The notes beneath the pieces were generated by a model. It saw only the letters and a program-made list of their open reading frames with translations. It was not told the DNA's origin and did no database searches. Made by a program: the position numbers and the translations under genes. Shown here in pieces: positions 25,395 through 34,381 of a stretch of 39,489 nt of DNA. Numbering within the stretch: the first letter of the stretch is position 1; each line of letters begins with the position of its first letter. Source of the stretch: JAZSQT01 sp045538075 (GTDB lineage: Bacteria; Chrysiogenota; Deferribacteres; Deferribacterales; Mucispirillaceae); assembly GCA_045538075.1 (NCBI GenBank), contig JAZSQT010000166.1:1-39489 (forward strand), written 5' to 3'.

Positions 25395-26183
25395 ATGGTA
25401 CGCTCATTATGGACATCAGCAACTGGAATGCACGCACAACAACTTAACATGGATAATATTGCAAACAATTTAGCAAACGTAAATACTACTGGCTTTAAAA
25501 AAGGTAGAATACTTTTTCAAGATTTATTATACCAAGATTTAAAACCAGCTGGAGCAGTTACAGCAGCAGGAATTAACCACCCTACTGGTATTCAAATTGG
25601 TATGGGTTCTACAGCAGTAGCTATAGAAAAAATCCACTCTGACGGTAACTATATTCAAACATATAACCCAATGGACGTAAAAATTGATGGTGATGGATAT
25701 TTTCAAGTAATGTTACCAGATGGAAATATTGCTTATACTAGAGCTGGTTCATTTAAAGTTGATGCTAACGGAGATGTAGTTACTCCAGAAGGCTACTTAT
25801 TAGAACCAGGAATAAATATACCAGAAGATGCAAGCCTTCTTTCAATTTCTAACGACGGTATTTGGTCTGTTATGCTTCCAGGAGATCAAGAAGAAACTGA
25901 ATTAGGTCAAATAGAAATTGCAAGATTTATTAACCCTGCTGGTTTAAATTCTATCGGTGATAACCTTTATCTTGCTACTGGAGCTTCTGGAGAAGCCCAA
26001 GTTGGAATACCAAGTGAAGACGGTTTTGGTAGCCTTAAACAAAACTTTCTTGAAAGTAGCAACGTAAATATGGTTGAAGAAATGGTTAATATGATTACTG
26101 GTCAACGTGCTTACGAAATGAACTCTAAATCTATACAAACAAGCGATGAAATGCTCCAAACTGTAGCATCTTTGAAAAGATAG
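25395..26183 (+). CDS. flgG: flagellar distal rod protein FlgG
   Basis: A 262-residue distal rod protein, the standard FlgG length. It starts MVRSLWTSATGMHAQQLNMD, the FlgG signature including the conserved N-terminal rod helix with NIANNLANVNTTGFKKGR, and ends EMVNMITGQRAYEMNSKSIQTSDEMLQ. AAGGAG lies 7 bases before the ATG, 34 bases after flgF. Confidence 0.97.
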   Translation: MVRSLWTSATGMHAQQLNMDNIANNLANVNTTGFKKGRILFQDLLYQDLKPAGAVTAAGINHPTGIQIGMGSTAVAIEKIHSDGNYIQTYNPMDVKIDGDGYFQVMLPDGNIAYTRAGSFKVDANGDVVTPEGYLLEPGINIPEDASLLSISNDGIWSVMLPGDQEETELGQIEIARFINPAGLNSIGDNLYLATGASGEAQVGIPSEDGFGSLKQNFLESSNVNMVEEMVNMITGQRAYEMNSKSIQTSDEMLQTVASLKR

Positions 26184-26201
26184 TTTTTTAGGAGGATTGT
26201 G

Positions 26202-27062
26202 ATGAAAGGTGTAATTTTTACTGTAACTACAGCAATTTTAATATTATTATCAAGTAATGTTTATGCAGAAAAAGAACTTACAATAACAGAAGAATGTGTT
26301 TACCTTGATGAGCTTACTGCTCCTAACATTCCTCACAAAAAAGTTACTTGTGGATTTGCACCAGGTGAATCTAAATTTTTTCCTAAAGATGTTATAGAAA
26401 ACTACCTTCGTAGAGAAGGTATAAATGCAAAAGTCCTTAAAGATGTGCTTGTTACAAGACAAGGGGAAAAACTTTCCCATGACGATATTATCAAAGCTAC
26501 TGAAGAGGCTTATAAAAAAGCGTATCCAGATGTTACTGTTAAAGTTGAACAAATTCGTTCATCAAGAGAATTTTTTGCAGAAAAAACAGAAAATTTTTCT
26601 ATAGATGTTGATACATCAAAATTTGGCTCAACTTACGTTACAATTAATAATGGTATAAAAAATTTCCAAATTTATTTATACGTTCGTGCTTATCGTGAAG
26701 GATATATTGCTTCTGAACGTATAAAAACTGGCGAAGTTATAGAAAATAAAGTTAGAAAAGAATTAATAGAAGTAACTAACGGTCGCAGTAATGTGGTTAC
26801 AAATATTAGTGGCATTATTGCAGCTAAAGGTATTTCACAAGGAAAACCTATAACTTTAGATTTAGTCCAAGATAAACCATCTTTATCTAAAGGTGAAACA
26901 GTTCAATTAGTATTTGATAATGGAGTAATCAAAATTGAAACTACAGGCATTATAGAAGAAGATGCTTTCGTCGGTAAATTAATTCAAGTTCGTAATGCAG
27001 TATCACAAAAAATTATTACTGCAAAATATATAGGCAACGGTGTTGCAGTAGCTCACTTTTAG
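26202..27062 (+). CDS. flgA: flagellar P-ring assembly chaperone FlgA
   Basis: A 286-residue periplasmic chaperone for P-ring (FlgI) assembly, with a signal peptide ending near SSNVYA. The C-terminal half is the SAF-like FlgA domain (ASERIKTGEVIENK, AAKGISQGKPITLDLV, GIIEEDAFVGKLIQVRNAVS, ending AKYIGNGVAVAHF). AGGAGG sits 6 bases before the ATG at 26202; a GTG 3 bases earlier is possible. It follows flgG by 18 bases. The partner gene flgI is not in the window. Confidence 0.93.
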   Translation: MKGVIFTVTTAILILLSSNVYAEKELTITEECVYLDELTAPNIPHKKVTCGFAPGESKFFPKDVIENYLRREGINAKVLKDVLVTRQGEKLSHDDIIKATEEAYKKAYPDVTVKVEQIRSSREFFAEKTENFSIDVDTSKFGSTYVTINNGIKNFQIYLYVRAYREGYIASERIKTGEVIENKVRKELIEVTNGRSNVVTNISGIIAAKGISQGKPITLDLVQDKPSLSKGETVQLVFDNGVIKIETTGIIEEDAFVGKLIQVRNAVSQKIITAKYIGNGVAVAHF

Positions 27063-27065
27063 AGT

Positions 27066-27081
27066 TGGCACAACATTTGCT
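27066..27081 (+). promoter_or_regulatory. sigma-54 promoter of flgH
   Basis: TGGCAC, five bases, TTGCT, identical in both elements to the flgF promoter, beginning 4 bases after the flgA stop. Transcription would begin about 27093, 29 bases before the flgH ATG. Confidence 0.88.
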
Positions 27082-27121
27082 ATTACATTTGTAACGATTA
27101 AATAATTTGAGAGGCTAAATT

Positions 27122-27835
27122 ATGAAAAAGATTATTTTATTATTAGTAGCACTATCAGTAACTGCTTGTGCTACAAAAACAGATGTAGTAACTAATGTTC
27201 CATCTACTAATTACAAATCAGAAATTGAAGCATATCGTGCCCAAGAAATGGCTGGTAGAAAGCCGTCTGCTTCTTTATGGAGTGAAGCAGGCAATCAAGG
27301 CAATATGTTTCTTGATTATAAAGCTCGTCATATAGGAGATATTGTTATTGTAAGAATTACAGAAACTGCTTCTGCATCTAATTCAAGCTCAAGAGATTCT
27401 TCTAAAACTACATCTTATAATGCAGGCATTGATACAATGATGGGCTTACCTTTAGATATGGGAGCTTCCAACTTATTAGGAAGTGGCAATGCTTTTAGTC
27501 CTTCTATTACAGCAAATACATCAAATTCATTTTCTGGAGAAGGTAGTTCTACAAAAAGCGACCGTGTAACAGCAACTATTGCTGCAAGAATTGTTGATAT
27601 ATTACCTTCTGGAAACCTTGTAATTGAAGGAAATAGAGAAATATTAATAGACGAAGAAAAACAAACTATTACATTAAAAGGTATAGTTCGTCAAAAAGAT
27701 ATAGATTCTACAAATACTGTAGTTTCAACAGCTATAGCCGATGCACAAATTACTTATAGTGGTTCTGGCGAAAGAACTAACGCAACTAAAAAAGGCTGGC
27801 TTGCTAAATTTATAGACATTATTTGGCCATTTTAA
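27122..27835 (+). CDS. flgH: flagellar L-ring lipoprotein FlgH
   Basis: A 237-residue outer-membrane lipoprotein forming the flagellar L-ring, with lipobox SVTAC (C16). The family segments are SLWSEAGNQGNMFLDYKARHIGDIVIV, ASASNSSSRDSSKTTSYNAGI, GNLVIEGNREILIDEEKQTI, and RQKDIDSTNTVVSTAIADAQITY. AGAGG lies 7 bases before the ATG. It follows flgA by 59 bases and has its own sigma-54 promoter. The transcript ends at the hairpin directly downstream; flgI and flgJ are not next to it. Confidence 0.96.
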   Translation: MKKIILLLVALSVTACATKTDVVTNVPSTNYKSEIEAYRAQEMAGRKPSASLWSEAGNQGNMFLDYKARHIGDIVIVRITETASASNSSSRDSSKTTSYNAGIDTMMGLPLDMGASNLLGSGNAFSPSITANTSNSFSGEGSSTKSDRVTATIAARIVDILPSGNLVIEGNREILIDEEKQTITLKGIVRQKDIDSTNTVVSTAIADAQITYSGSGERTNATKKGWLAKFIDIIWPF

Positions 27836-27860
27836 TAAATCTTTCTTCATTAACCTCTTT

Positions 27861-27895
27861 AAAGACCTACACTTATTTAGTGTAGGTCTTTTTAT
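27861..27895. terminator. Rho-independent terminator after flgH
   Basis: A perfect 12-bp stem, AAAGACCTACAC with GTGTAGGTCTTT, loop of 7, followed by T on the plus strand. The minus strand also has a short T run, so it may serve the convergent ketoacyl synthase gene. Confidence 0.93.
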
Positions 27896-27931
27896 TACTA
27901 TAAATTTACAAGAAATATAAAAAATAATAAA

Positions 27932-28951
27932 TTATTCTTCTGCATCTAATGTAGTAAGGTCAACGAGACAACCACCCCAACTTAAACCTACTCCAAAACC
28001 CATTAATAGGCACCTTTTTCCTAAAACAATATTTTTTTCTTGCATTCTGTTAATAGCGTTAGGAATTGATGCAGATGAAGTATTGCCTATATCATCACAA
28101 TTATTAAAATATCTTTCATCTTTTGGAATACCACAAACTTCTTGAACTTTTTCAAGCATAAATTTATTTGCTTGATGAAAAATAAAATTGTCTATATCGT
28201 CAACATTAAGTCTTGCACTTTTTAATATATCAGCCATCATTGGAGGCACAACAGAAGCTGTAAAATTAAGAACAGATTTTCCGTCCATATATAAATGGGC
28301 ATCTGTTCTTATATTGCCATAATTATCTGAAACTTCTTTTAATGCAATTTCAGGGTCAACGTGTTTCATTCGCATAGCCCCATAATGGGTTATGATTTTT
28401 CTAAAATCACTACCATTAGTGCCAAAACGAAAATTTTGCATAAACTCAGTTCTTGAATAATGACCAGATATTAAAGTAACTGCTGCAGAATCACCAAAAA
28501 TAGGTTTTACTCTCATATCTTTTGGGTGAATAATTTTGCTTAATGTATCTGCAGTAATAACTAAAACATTTTCTGCTTGATAAGATTCAACTAAACCCTT
28601 TGCAATAGATAAACCAGTAATATATCCAGCACAACCTTGATTAACATCAAAAGCCATACAATTTGTAGATAAACCAAGCCTACCTTGAACTACGCAAGCT
28701 GTAGCAGGCATAACGTAATCTGGTGTTTGAGTAATAAAAACTACTGCGTCTATTGTGCTTCTATTAATTTGATATTTAGAAAAAAGTTTTTCAGCAGCAA
28801 CTACTGCTATATCTGATGCACATTCATTAGGCAATGCTGTAGGACGCTTATATACTCCTATTTTATGGGTAAGCCTCCCCTCAACATCGTTATATTCAAT
28901 ATTTTCAGGGTATGCAGATGTAATATGTCTAATATATGCCCTTTTCGTCAT
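27932..28951 (-). CDS. 3-oxoacyl-ACP synthase III-like (KAS III)
   Basis: A 339-residue thiolase-fold enzyme that condenses an acyl-CoA with malonyl-ACP. The catalytic triad is intact: C107 (FDVNQGCAGY), H259 (FIFHQANKF) and N290 (DDIGNTSSASIP), ending GFGVGLSWGG. The FDVNxGCxGY active site and its isolation from other fab genes fit the KAS III subgroup found in surface-glycan or specialised lipid clusters rather than housekeeping FabH (inference). AGGTAG is about 8 bases before the ATG. It is probably monocistronic: 130 bases separate it from the next gene on its strand. Confidence 0.85.
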   Translation of the reverse strand: MTKRAYIRHITSAYPENIEYNDVEGRLTHKIGVYKRPTALPNECASDIAVVAAEKLFSKYQINRSTIDAVVFITQTPDYVMPATACVVQGRLGLSTNCMAFDVNQGCAGYITGLSIAKGLVESYQAENVLVITADTLSKIIHPKDMRVKPIFGDSAAVTLISGHYSRTEFMQNFRFGTNGSDFRKIITHYGAMRMKHVDPEIALKEVSDNYGNIRTDAHLYMDGKSVLNFTASVVPPMMADILKSARLNVDDIDNFIFHQANKFMLEKVQEVCGIPKDERYFNNCDDIGNTSSASIPNAINRMQEKNIVLGKRCLLMGFGVGLSWGGCLVDLTTLDAEE

Positions 28952-29063
28952 TTTAAACTACCTATTTTATTATATAACAATTATAGTGTCTAATTATAAT
29001 GTAATTTTAAATTAAAAGCTATTTTTTTATGACTTTATTTTTTATTTGATAAATTCTAAAAAT

Positions 29064-29096
29064 TATTGCAACTACTAAGTATTATTTACTGCAATA
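29064..29096 (-). terminator. weak hairpin terminator at the 3' end of the RsmI-like gene
   Basis: TATTGCA and TGCAATA pair around 19 bases and are followed on the minus strand by AATTTTT. The stem overlaps the last codons. The GC content is low, so efficiency is doubtful. Confidence 0.35.
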
Positions 29097-29783
29097 TTTA
29101 TTTGAATTTAATTTTTTTTGCAATGCTGGAATAACAATAATAAATGGAGCTTTTATACCCTTAACTTTATCTATTAAACTTAGTGGCTTATCGTATAAAT
29201 TTAATTCGTTATCCATACCTAAATTTATTGATAAAGATATTTTTCTATCACAACAACTTATATCTTTTAAAGTATTTTCAAGGCTATAAGGTCGCTCCAT
29301 AAATACTACTGCAACTTTTGAAGATAAAACTTCTTTAAAAAATTTCTTTCTATCAACATCTTTTTTAGGTGGAAAACCAGCAAAAAGAAATTGTGAAGCA
29401 TTTATACCAGCAACTGATATTGCCGTTGTAATGGAGCTTGCTCCAGCTAATGATTTGATAGTAACACCCTTTTGCCTACACATTCTAATAAAATTATAAT
29501 CTGGGTCAGATATACAAGGAGTGCCACAATCAGAAAAAAATACAGATACATCAGAAGATAATACTGCCTTTAAAACTTCATTCTTATCACTATCTTTTGA
29601 ATGTTCGTTAATAAAATATATTTCCTTATTATCATCAGCTTCAGCTATCTTTAATAAACGTAAAGTATTTTTACGCTCTTCTCCAATTACTACTTTTGCT
29701 TCTTTTATTTTATTTAAAGTAACAGGTGAAATATCTTTCGGATTATCAGATATTGAAACACCTGCTACGTATAATATAGACAA
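29082..29783 (-). CDS. RsmI-like SAM methyltransferase (tetrapyrrole-methylase fold), short form
   Basis: A 233-residue protein of the tetrapyrrole methylase family: LYVAGVSISDNPKDIS, VIGEERKNTLRLL, SDCGTPCISDPDYNFI and SLAGASSITTAISVAG match RsmI, which 2'-O-methylates C1402 of 16S rRNA. It lacks about 50 C-terminal residues of typical RsmI (280-290), so it may be a short paralogue with another target. The start is a TTG at 29783 with AAGGAG 6 bases upstream, located in the end of serS, whose stop lies 2 bases before. An ORF on the plus strand over the same region is a shadow. Confidence 0.75.
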   Translation of the reverse strand: MSILYVAGVSISDNPKDISPVTLNKIKEAKVVIGEERKNTLRLLKIAEADDNKEIYFINEHSKDSDKNEVLKAVLSSDVSVFFSDCGTPCISDPDYNFIRMCRQKGVTIKSLAGASSITTAISVAGINASQFLFAGFPPKKDVDRKKFFKEVLSSKVAVVFMERPYSLENTLKDISCCDRKISLSINLGMDNELNLYDKPLSLIDKVKGIKAPFIIVIPALQKKLNSNKYCSK

Positions 29784-29785
29784 AA

Positions 29786-31057
29786 TTAGCTCCTTGAAAT
29801 ACGTTCAATGCCAGATAAATAAGGTCTTAAGACTTCTGGTATAATTATAGACCCATCTTCTTGTTGATAATTTTCTATAATAGCAAGTAGAGTTCTTCCA
29901 ACTGCAAGCCCAGAACCATTTAATGTGTGGGCAAAACGCACCTTGCCATCACTTGCCCTATATCTAATATTTGCTCTTCTTGCTTGAAAATCTTTAAAAT
30001 TACTGCAAGATGAAATTTCTCTATAACAATTTTGACCAGGAAGCCATACTTCAAGATCGTATGTTTTTGATGATGAAAACCCTAAATCACCACTTGATAA
30101 AGCAACAACCCTATAAGGCAAATTAAGTAATTGTAATATTTTTTCTGCGTTTGCCGTAAGACTTTCAAGTTCACTATCAGAATTTTCTGGTTCACAAACT
30201 TTTACTAACTCTACTTTATTAAATTGATGTTGACGAATAAGCCCTTTAACATCTTTTCCGTATGAACCAACTTCACGTCTAAAACAAGCAGATAATGCAG
30301 CATGTTTTATAGGCAAAACTTTATTGTCTAAAATCTCATTCATATACAAATTTGTAACTGGCACTTCTGCTGTAGGAATAAGATATAATTCATCTTTATC
30401 ACAATAAAACGCCTCTTCTGCAAATTTTGGCAACTGTCCAGTTCCAGTCATAGCAGAAGCATTAACTAAAAATGGAACAGACATTTCTATATATCCAGCT
30501 TCTCTATGGGTGTCTAACATAAAAGATGAAATTGCCCTATCAAGCCTTGCTCCCATTCCAGCCAATACAGAAAAACGTGTTCTTGCTATTTTTACTCCAC
30601 GTTCAAAATCAATTATACCTAACTCAACTCCTAAATCCCAATGACCTTTTGGTTCAAAATCAAATTTTCTTGGTTCACCCCAAGTTCTAACTACCTTATT
30701 TTCTGTTTCATCTTTGCCTATAGGTGTAGTATCATCAATCAGATTTGGAATATTTAACATTAAATTATCTAATTGATTTTGTATTTCTTTTAACTGGTTA
30801 TCTAAATCTTCCATTAATAAAGCATCTTTTTTTACTTCTTCTTGTAAATGCAATGTGTCTTTGCCCTCTTTTTTAAGTATTCCTACTTGGCGAGAAATTT
30901 CATTGCGACGGGCTTTTAACTCTTCTGATTTAGTAATTAAACTTTTTCTTTTTTCTGATAGTGATACTAAATTATCAAAATCAAAGTCGTAATTTCTTGC
31001 TACAGTTTTATTTTTTGCTAAGTCTAAATTTGATAACACGTATTTAAGGTCAAGCAT
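29786..31057 (-). CDS. serS: seryl-tRNA synthetase
   Basis: A 423-residue class II synthetase charging tRNA-Ser (and tRNA-Sec). It has an N-terminal coiled-coil arm (about 25-105), a motif 2 region reading ACFRREVGSYGKDVKGLIRQHQF, serine-site and dimer segments, and motif 3 in LNGSGLAVGRTLLAIIENY. AGGAG lies 5 bases before the ATG. It sits between bamD (25-base gap) and the RsmI-like gene. Confidence 0.98.
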   Translation of the reverse strand: MLDLKYVLSNLDLAKNKTVARNYDFDFDNLVSLSEKRKSLITKSEELKARRNEISRQVGILKKEGKDTLHLQEEVKKDALLMEDLDNQLKEIQNQLDNLMLNIPNLIDDTTPIGKDETENKVVRTWGEPRKFDFEPKGHWDLGVELGIIDFERGVKIARTRFSVLAGMGARLDRAISSFMLDTHREAGYIEMSVPFLVNASAMTGTGQLPKFAEEAFYCDKDELYLIPTAEVPVTNLYMNEILDNKVLPIKHAALSACFRREVGSYGKDVKGLIRQHQFNKVELVKVCEPENSDSELESLTANAEKILQLLNLPYRVVALSSGDLGFSSSKTYDLEVWLPGQNCYREISSCSNFKDFQARRANIRYRASDGKVRFAHTLNGSGLAVGRTLLAIIENYQQEDGSIIIPEVLRPYLSGIERISRS

Positions 31058-31082
31058 AAATACTCCTAAAATATAAAAATTA

Positions 31083-31811
31083 TTAATCTTTTCTTAATTT
31101 TAATGCTTTTTTCACATAGGGACTTGATGGTCTATTTACTTGCAAAAGAGTAATATATGTTTCCATTTCATCGTATCTTTCTACTTTTTTTAACAACTTT
31201 GCAAGTCTATATATTGCTTCTTCATAATATTTTGTATCAGAATAGTTATCAATAATATATTGATAACGCAATATTGCTGGATTCCACTTTCTAATCCTAA
31301 CGTAATATTTGCCAATAAAAAGCTCTTTTGATGCTAAACGATTTCTTAAGAATTTAATATTATCTTGCAACTTATACTGCTCATACATTTCTGGATTACG
31401 AGATTTTATTAGATTAAAATATTTTAAAGCTGCTATAGTATCAGTTTGGTCTCTTGCCGTTCTATTAATAAGTTTATAATGAGATAACCCTAATCTTAAA
31501 TAGGCAGTATCTGCTGCAGCCTCATTAGAATAAACTTCAAGATAGGCTTCATATACTGGTATTGCATCATTATATTCTTTATAAGCAAAATAAGCATCTG
31601 CTAAAGCAAGCTGAACTTGTGCTGCATCTTCTGGGTTTTCTGCCCTAATTAAAGCATTCTCAAAAGACTCTATAGCCCTTTTATATTTACCAGCCATAAT
31701 ATATTCTTCACCTTGAGACTTATAGTAAGATAAATCTCTATCTACTCCCACCGGTTTTGCACAAGCAGACACTATAAAAAATAGTATTATGTATATAAAT
31801 TTATTATCCAT
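31083..31811 (-). CDS. bamD: outer membrane assembly lipoprotein BamD
   Basis: A 242-residue lipoprotein of the BAM complex that helps insert beta-barrel proteins. Lipobox VSAC gives lipidated C17. Five TPR-like repeats follow, including the BamD-diagnostic second half: KYFNLIKSRNPEMYEQ, ELFIGKYYVRIRKWNPAILR (usual pattern E-x-x-V/I-A-x-Y-Y-x-x-R) and ETYITLLQVNRPSSPYVKKA. The ATG overlaps the rimO stop (TAATG). CpoB shows similar repeats but lacks the ELFIGKYY segment. Confidence 0.88.
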   Translation of the reverse strand: MDNKFIYIILFFIVSACAKPVGVDRDLSYYKSQGEEYIMAGKYKRAIESFENALIRAENPEDAAQVQLALADAYFAYKEYNDAIPVYEAYLEVYSNEAAADTAYLRLGLSHYKLINRTARDQTDTIAALKYFNLIKSRNPEMYEQYKLQDNIKFLRNRLASKELFIGKYYVRIRKWNPAILRYQYIIDNYSDTKYYEEAIYRLAKLLKKVERYDEMETYITLLQVNRPSSPYVKKALKLRKD

Positions 31812-33112
31812 TAATCATTCACCAATGTAACATATATATCGGGATACGCAATTTTATTTATATAACACTTATAAGGACCGTAACCTTTATCTGCTACTCC
31901 GTCAGTAATAAAAAGTTTGCCGTCAATTTCTGGCGATTGAAAAATTGCTCTACCCTCTACAATAAAAGCAAAATCATCATTTTCTTTTTCAGCAAAACAT
32001 AAAAACTCTTTCTTGCCAATACTTTTTAATTTTTCTACAGTATTTTTCTTTTGAATTTTTTGCAATAATTTAATTCTCTTATCAACAATCTTTTTATCAA
32101 CTTCATTATCTAATAATGCTGCTTTCGTTCCGTCCTCCTTTGAAAAAGGAAAAAATCCAGCATAATCTGGCTTTTTAGTTTCAATAAATTCTAACAAATT
32201 ATTAAAATCTTCTTCACTTTCATTTGGAAAACCAACAATAAATGTAGTTCTAATAAATGCTTCTGGAATAATATTTCTTATCATATCAAAAACATTATCA
32301 ATCATCTTTCTGTTAGAGCGTCTTGACATTAATTTTAATATTTTATCAGATGAATGTTGAACTGGTATTTCAAAATATTTTATCATATTTTTAGTATCTG
32401 CAACAAACTTAACTATTTCTTCTGTAACGCCCTCTGGATTAAGATAAAGTAATCTAAAAAGAGTTTTCGGAAAAGATGATGTTAATTTTTTCATCAATTG
32501 CAATATATTTGTGTCGCCAATATCACTTCCATATTTTGTAGTGTCTTGACTAATAACGATTAACTCTTTTACACCTTTTTTTACTAATTCTTCTGCCTCA
32601 ATTAAAATATCTTCTTCTTTTCTACTTTTTAATTTACCTCTAATTGATGGAATAGTGCAGAAAGAACAATTACTACTACAACCTTCAGAAATTTTAATAT
32701 AAGCGTAATATGGATAATTAGTGATAACTCTCCCAGAGCCTTTTTCGTTATTTTTAGATATTTCTCTTAAATAATCTGCAGCTTCATACAATTTGCCAAC
32801 ACCAGTAACGAAATCAATTTCTGGAATTTCTTTTAGTATATCATCTTTATAGCGTTCTGCCATACAACCTGTAACGATTAATTTTGCATGTTTTGGAATT
32901 ACTGATGCCATTTGTAAAATATTATCTATAGCCTCTTTTACGGCACTTTCAATAAACCCACAAGTGTTTATTATTACTGCATCACATTTTTTTGGATCTG
33001 TTTCAATTTGGAAACCAGAATTATTTAAATCACCAATCAAATATTCTAAATCTACTTGGTTTTTCGCACAACCTAAACTGATATAACTAATTTTAAATAA
33101 TTTATTACTCAC
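31811..33112 (-). CDS. rimO: ribosomal protein S12 methylthiotransferase RimO
   Basis: A 433-residue radical-SAM methylthiotransferase that modifies Asp88 (E. coli numbering 89) of ribosomal protein S12. The N-terminal UPF0004 domain holds the auxiliary cluster cysteines C15 (SLGCAKNQVDLE), C51 (INTCGF) and C83 (TGCMAERY). The radical-SAM CxxxCxxC is C145-C149-C152 (GCSSNCSFC), and a TRAM-like domain is at the C-terminus. SLGCAKNxVD is diagnostic of RimO against MiaB. The start is a GTG at 33112, inside the ribF end (8-base overlap), with AAGG about 9 bases upstream. Confidence 0.94.
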   Translation of the reverse strand: MSNKLFKISYISLGCAKNQVDLEYLIGDLNNSGFQIETDPKKCDAVIINTCGFIESAVKEAIDNILQMASVIPKHAKLIVTGCMAERYKDDILKEIPEIDFVTGVGKLYEAADYLREISKNNEKGSGRVITNYPYYAYIKISEGCSSNCSFCTIPSIRGKLKSRKEEDILIEAEELVKKGVKELIVISQDTTKYGSDIGDTNILQLMKKLTSSFPKTLFRLLYLNPEGVTEEIVKFVADTKNMIKYFEIPVQHSSDKILKLMSRRSNRKMIDNVFDMIRNIIPEAFIRTTFIVGFPNESEEDFNNLLEFIETKKPDYAGFFPFSKEDGTKAALLDNEVDKKIVDKRIKLLQKIQKKNTVEKLKSIGKKEFLCFAEKENDDFAFIVEGRAIFQSPEIDGKLFITDGVADKGYGPYKCYINKIAYPDIYVTLVND

Positions 33113-34016
33113 AATTTTCTGCCTTGATTTTATCTTTATTTATTGCTTCAATTAATTTATCTATTGAATTAAATTTTTCATCTTCTCTTATAAATTCTTT
33201 AAAAAATACTTCAACGTATTTTCCATATATATCTTCATTAAAATTAAAAATATTAGTCTCAATTTTAATATTTTTATCACTTGTAACAGAAGAACAAGAG
33301 CCTACATAAGTCATAGATTTATATTTTTTGCCGTCTATTACTGTATCTGTTGCATAACTGCCAGCATTAATTAGCAACTCATTTTCATAATCAATATTAA
33401 TTGTAGGGTAACCAAAAGTTTTTCCCTTTCCTTTACCGTAAACAACTTTTCCGTAAACTGAATAATATCTACCTAATATTTTTTTTACTTTTTGTAAATC
33501 GTTATTTCTTACTAATTTTCTAATATAACTACTTGAAATATCATTACTTAAATTATCTTTTACTTTTTCTACAAATATTGATTTTATACCATAATTTTCA
33601 CATAACTGGCTTAATAAATGAATATCACCTTGCCTTGCAGCTCCAAAGCGATAATCAACACCAACAACTATGATTTTTGCGTCTAATTTATTAACAATAA
33701 TATTTTCAAAAAAATCTCTTGCACTTAATGAAGATAAATATTCATCAAAAGGCAAAGAAATAAGATAATCTATATTTTGATTTTTAAATAACTCTAACCT
33801 TTGGTAAGGTGAAGATATAAGAGATATATCTTTTTGAAAAAATTTAAAAGGGTGAGGATTAAAAGTAAGAATTACTGTTTGTAAATCTAAATCTTTAGAT
33901 TCTTCTTTTAATGTAGAAATAATTTTTTTATGACCTAAATGAAATCCATCAAAATTGCCTATACATAAAGCAGTATTTTTTAATGATAATTCATCTATAT
34001 TATTTATTATTTTCAT
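33105..34016 (-). CDS. ribF: bifunctional riboflavin kinase / FAD synthetase
   Basis: A 303-residue enzyme making FMN from riboflavin and then FAD. The N-terminal nucleotidyltransferase has GNFDGFHLGHKK and VVGVDYRFGAARQGD; the C-terminal flavokinase has GKGKTFGYPTINI, TYVGS and IETNIFNFNEDIYGKYVEV. I begin at the ATG at 34016, where homologues start; the longer frame from a TTG at 34085 adds 23 hydrophobic residues not expected. No ribosome-binding site is evident for this ATG. It heads the ribF-rimO-bamD-serS run. Confidence 0.93.
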   Translation of the reverse strand: MKIINNIDELSLKNTALCIGNFDGFHLGHKKIISTLKEESKDLDLQTVILTFNPHPFKFFQKDISLISSPYQRLELFKNQNIDYLISLPFDEYLSSLSARDFFENIIVNKLDAKIIVVGVDYRFGAARQGDIHLLSQLCENYGIKSIFVEKVKDNLSNDISSSYIRKLVRNNDLQKVKKILGRYYSVYGKVVYGKGKGKTFGYPTINIDYENELLINAGSYATDTVIDGKKYKSMTYVGSCSSVTSDKNIKIETNIFNFNEDIYGKYVEVFFKEFIREDEKFNSIDKLIEAINKDKIKAENCE

Positions 34017-34381
34017 ATTAAATTCATACGATATAAAAGAAATTATATCAATAAAAATTATTACCTCAAAATATATAGAATACAATTTTTGAGCTTGATA
34101 CTGTAACTACATATTTATTCAATACTTTTTAGGAGTTTAGCAAAACCACAAATCTGCAATATAATAATAAATACATTCTTATAACATACAAAAACACTAC
34201 ATCATACACAATAATTTTGATAATTTGTCCTACTACTCTTGTAAATATTTATCTTATTGCATTAAATTTAGTTATAGGTTACAAATATAGTTTAAAACTA
34301 TATGAAACTATTCTTGAACTTTATATATTTAAAATTTATCAATGTTATTAGTATGATACGCTTATATACAATGGAGATTTT
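34017..34381. other. 365-base divergent intergenic region
   Basis: It lies between ribF (-) and the lipoprotein gene (+). It contains a perfect 9-bp inverted repeat (34285-34303) and a possible promoter, TTGAAC (34314-34319), 17 bases, TATCAA, the latter weak. No gene or dispersed repeat was found. Confidence 0.55.
34285..34303. promoter_or_regulatory. perfect 19-base palindrome, possible operator
   Basis: ATATAGTTT and AAACTATAT flank a single base, giving 9-bp arms, and lie just 5' of a candidate -35 element for the lipoprotein gene. It is AT-only apart from one G/C pair per arm, so chance is not excluded. Confidence 0.35.

Noticed and set aside
26462..26480. GGGGAAAAAC...TTTCCC hairpin
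   Set aside because: It lies inside flgA coding sequence and has no T tail.
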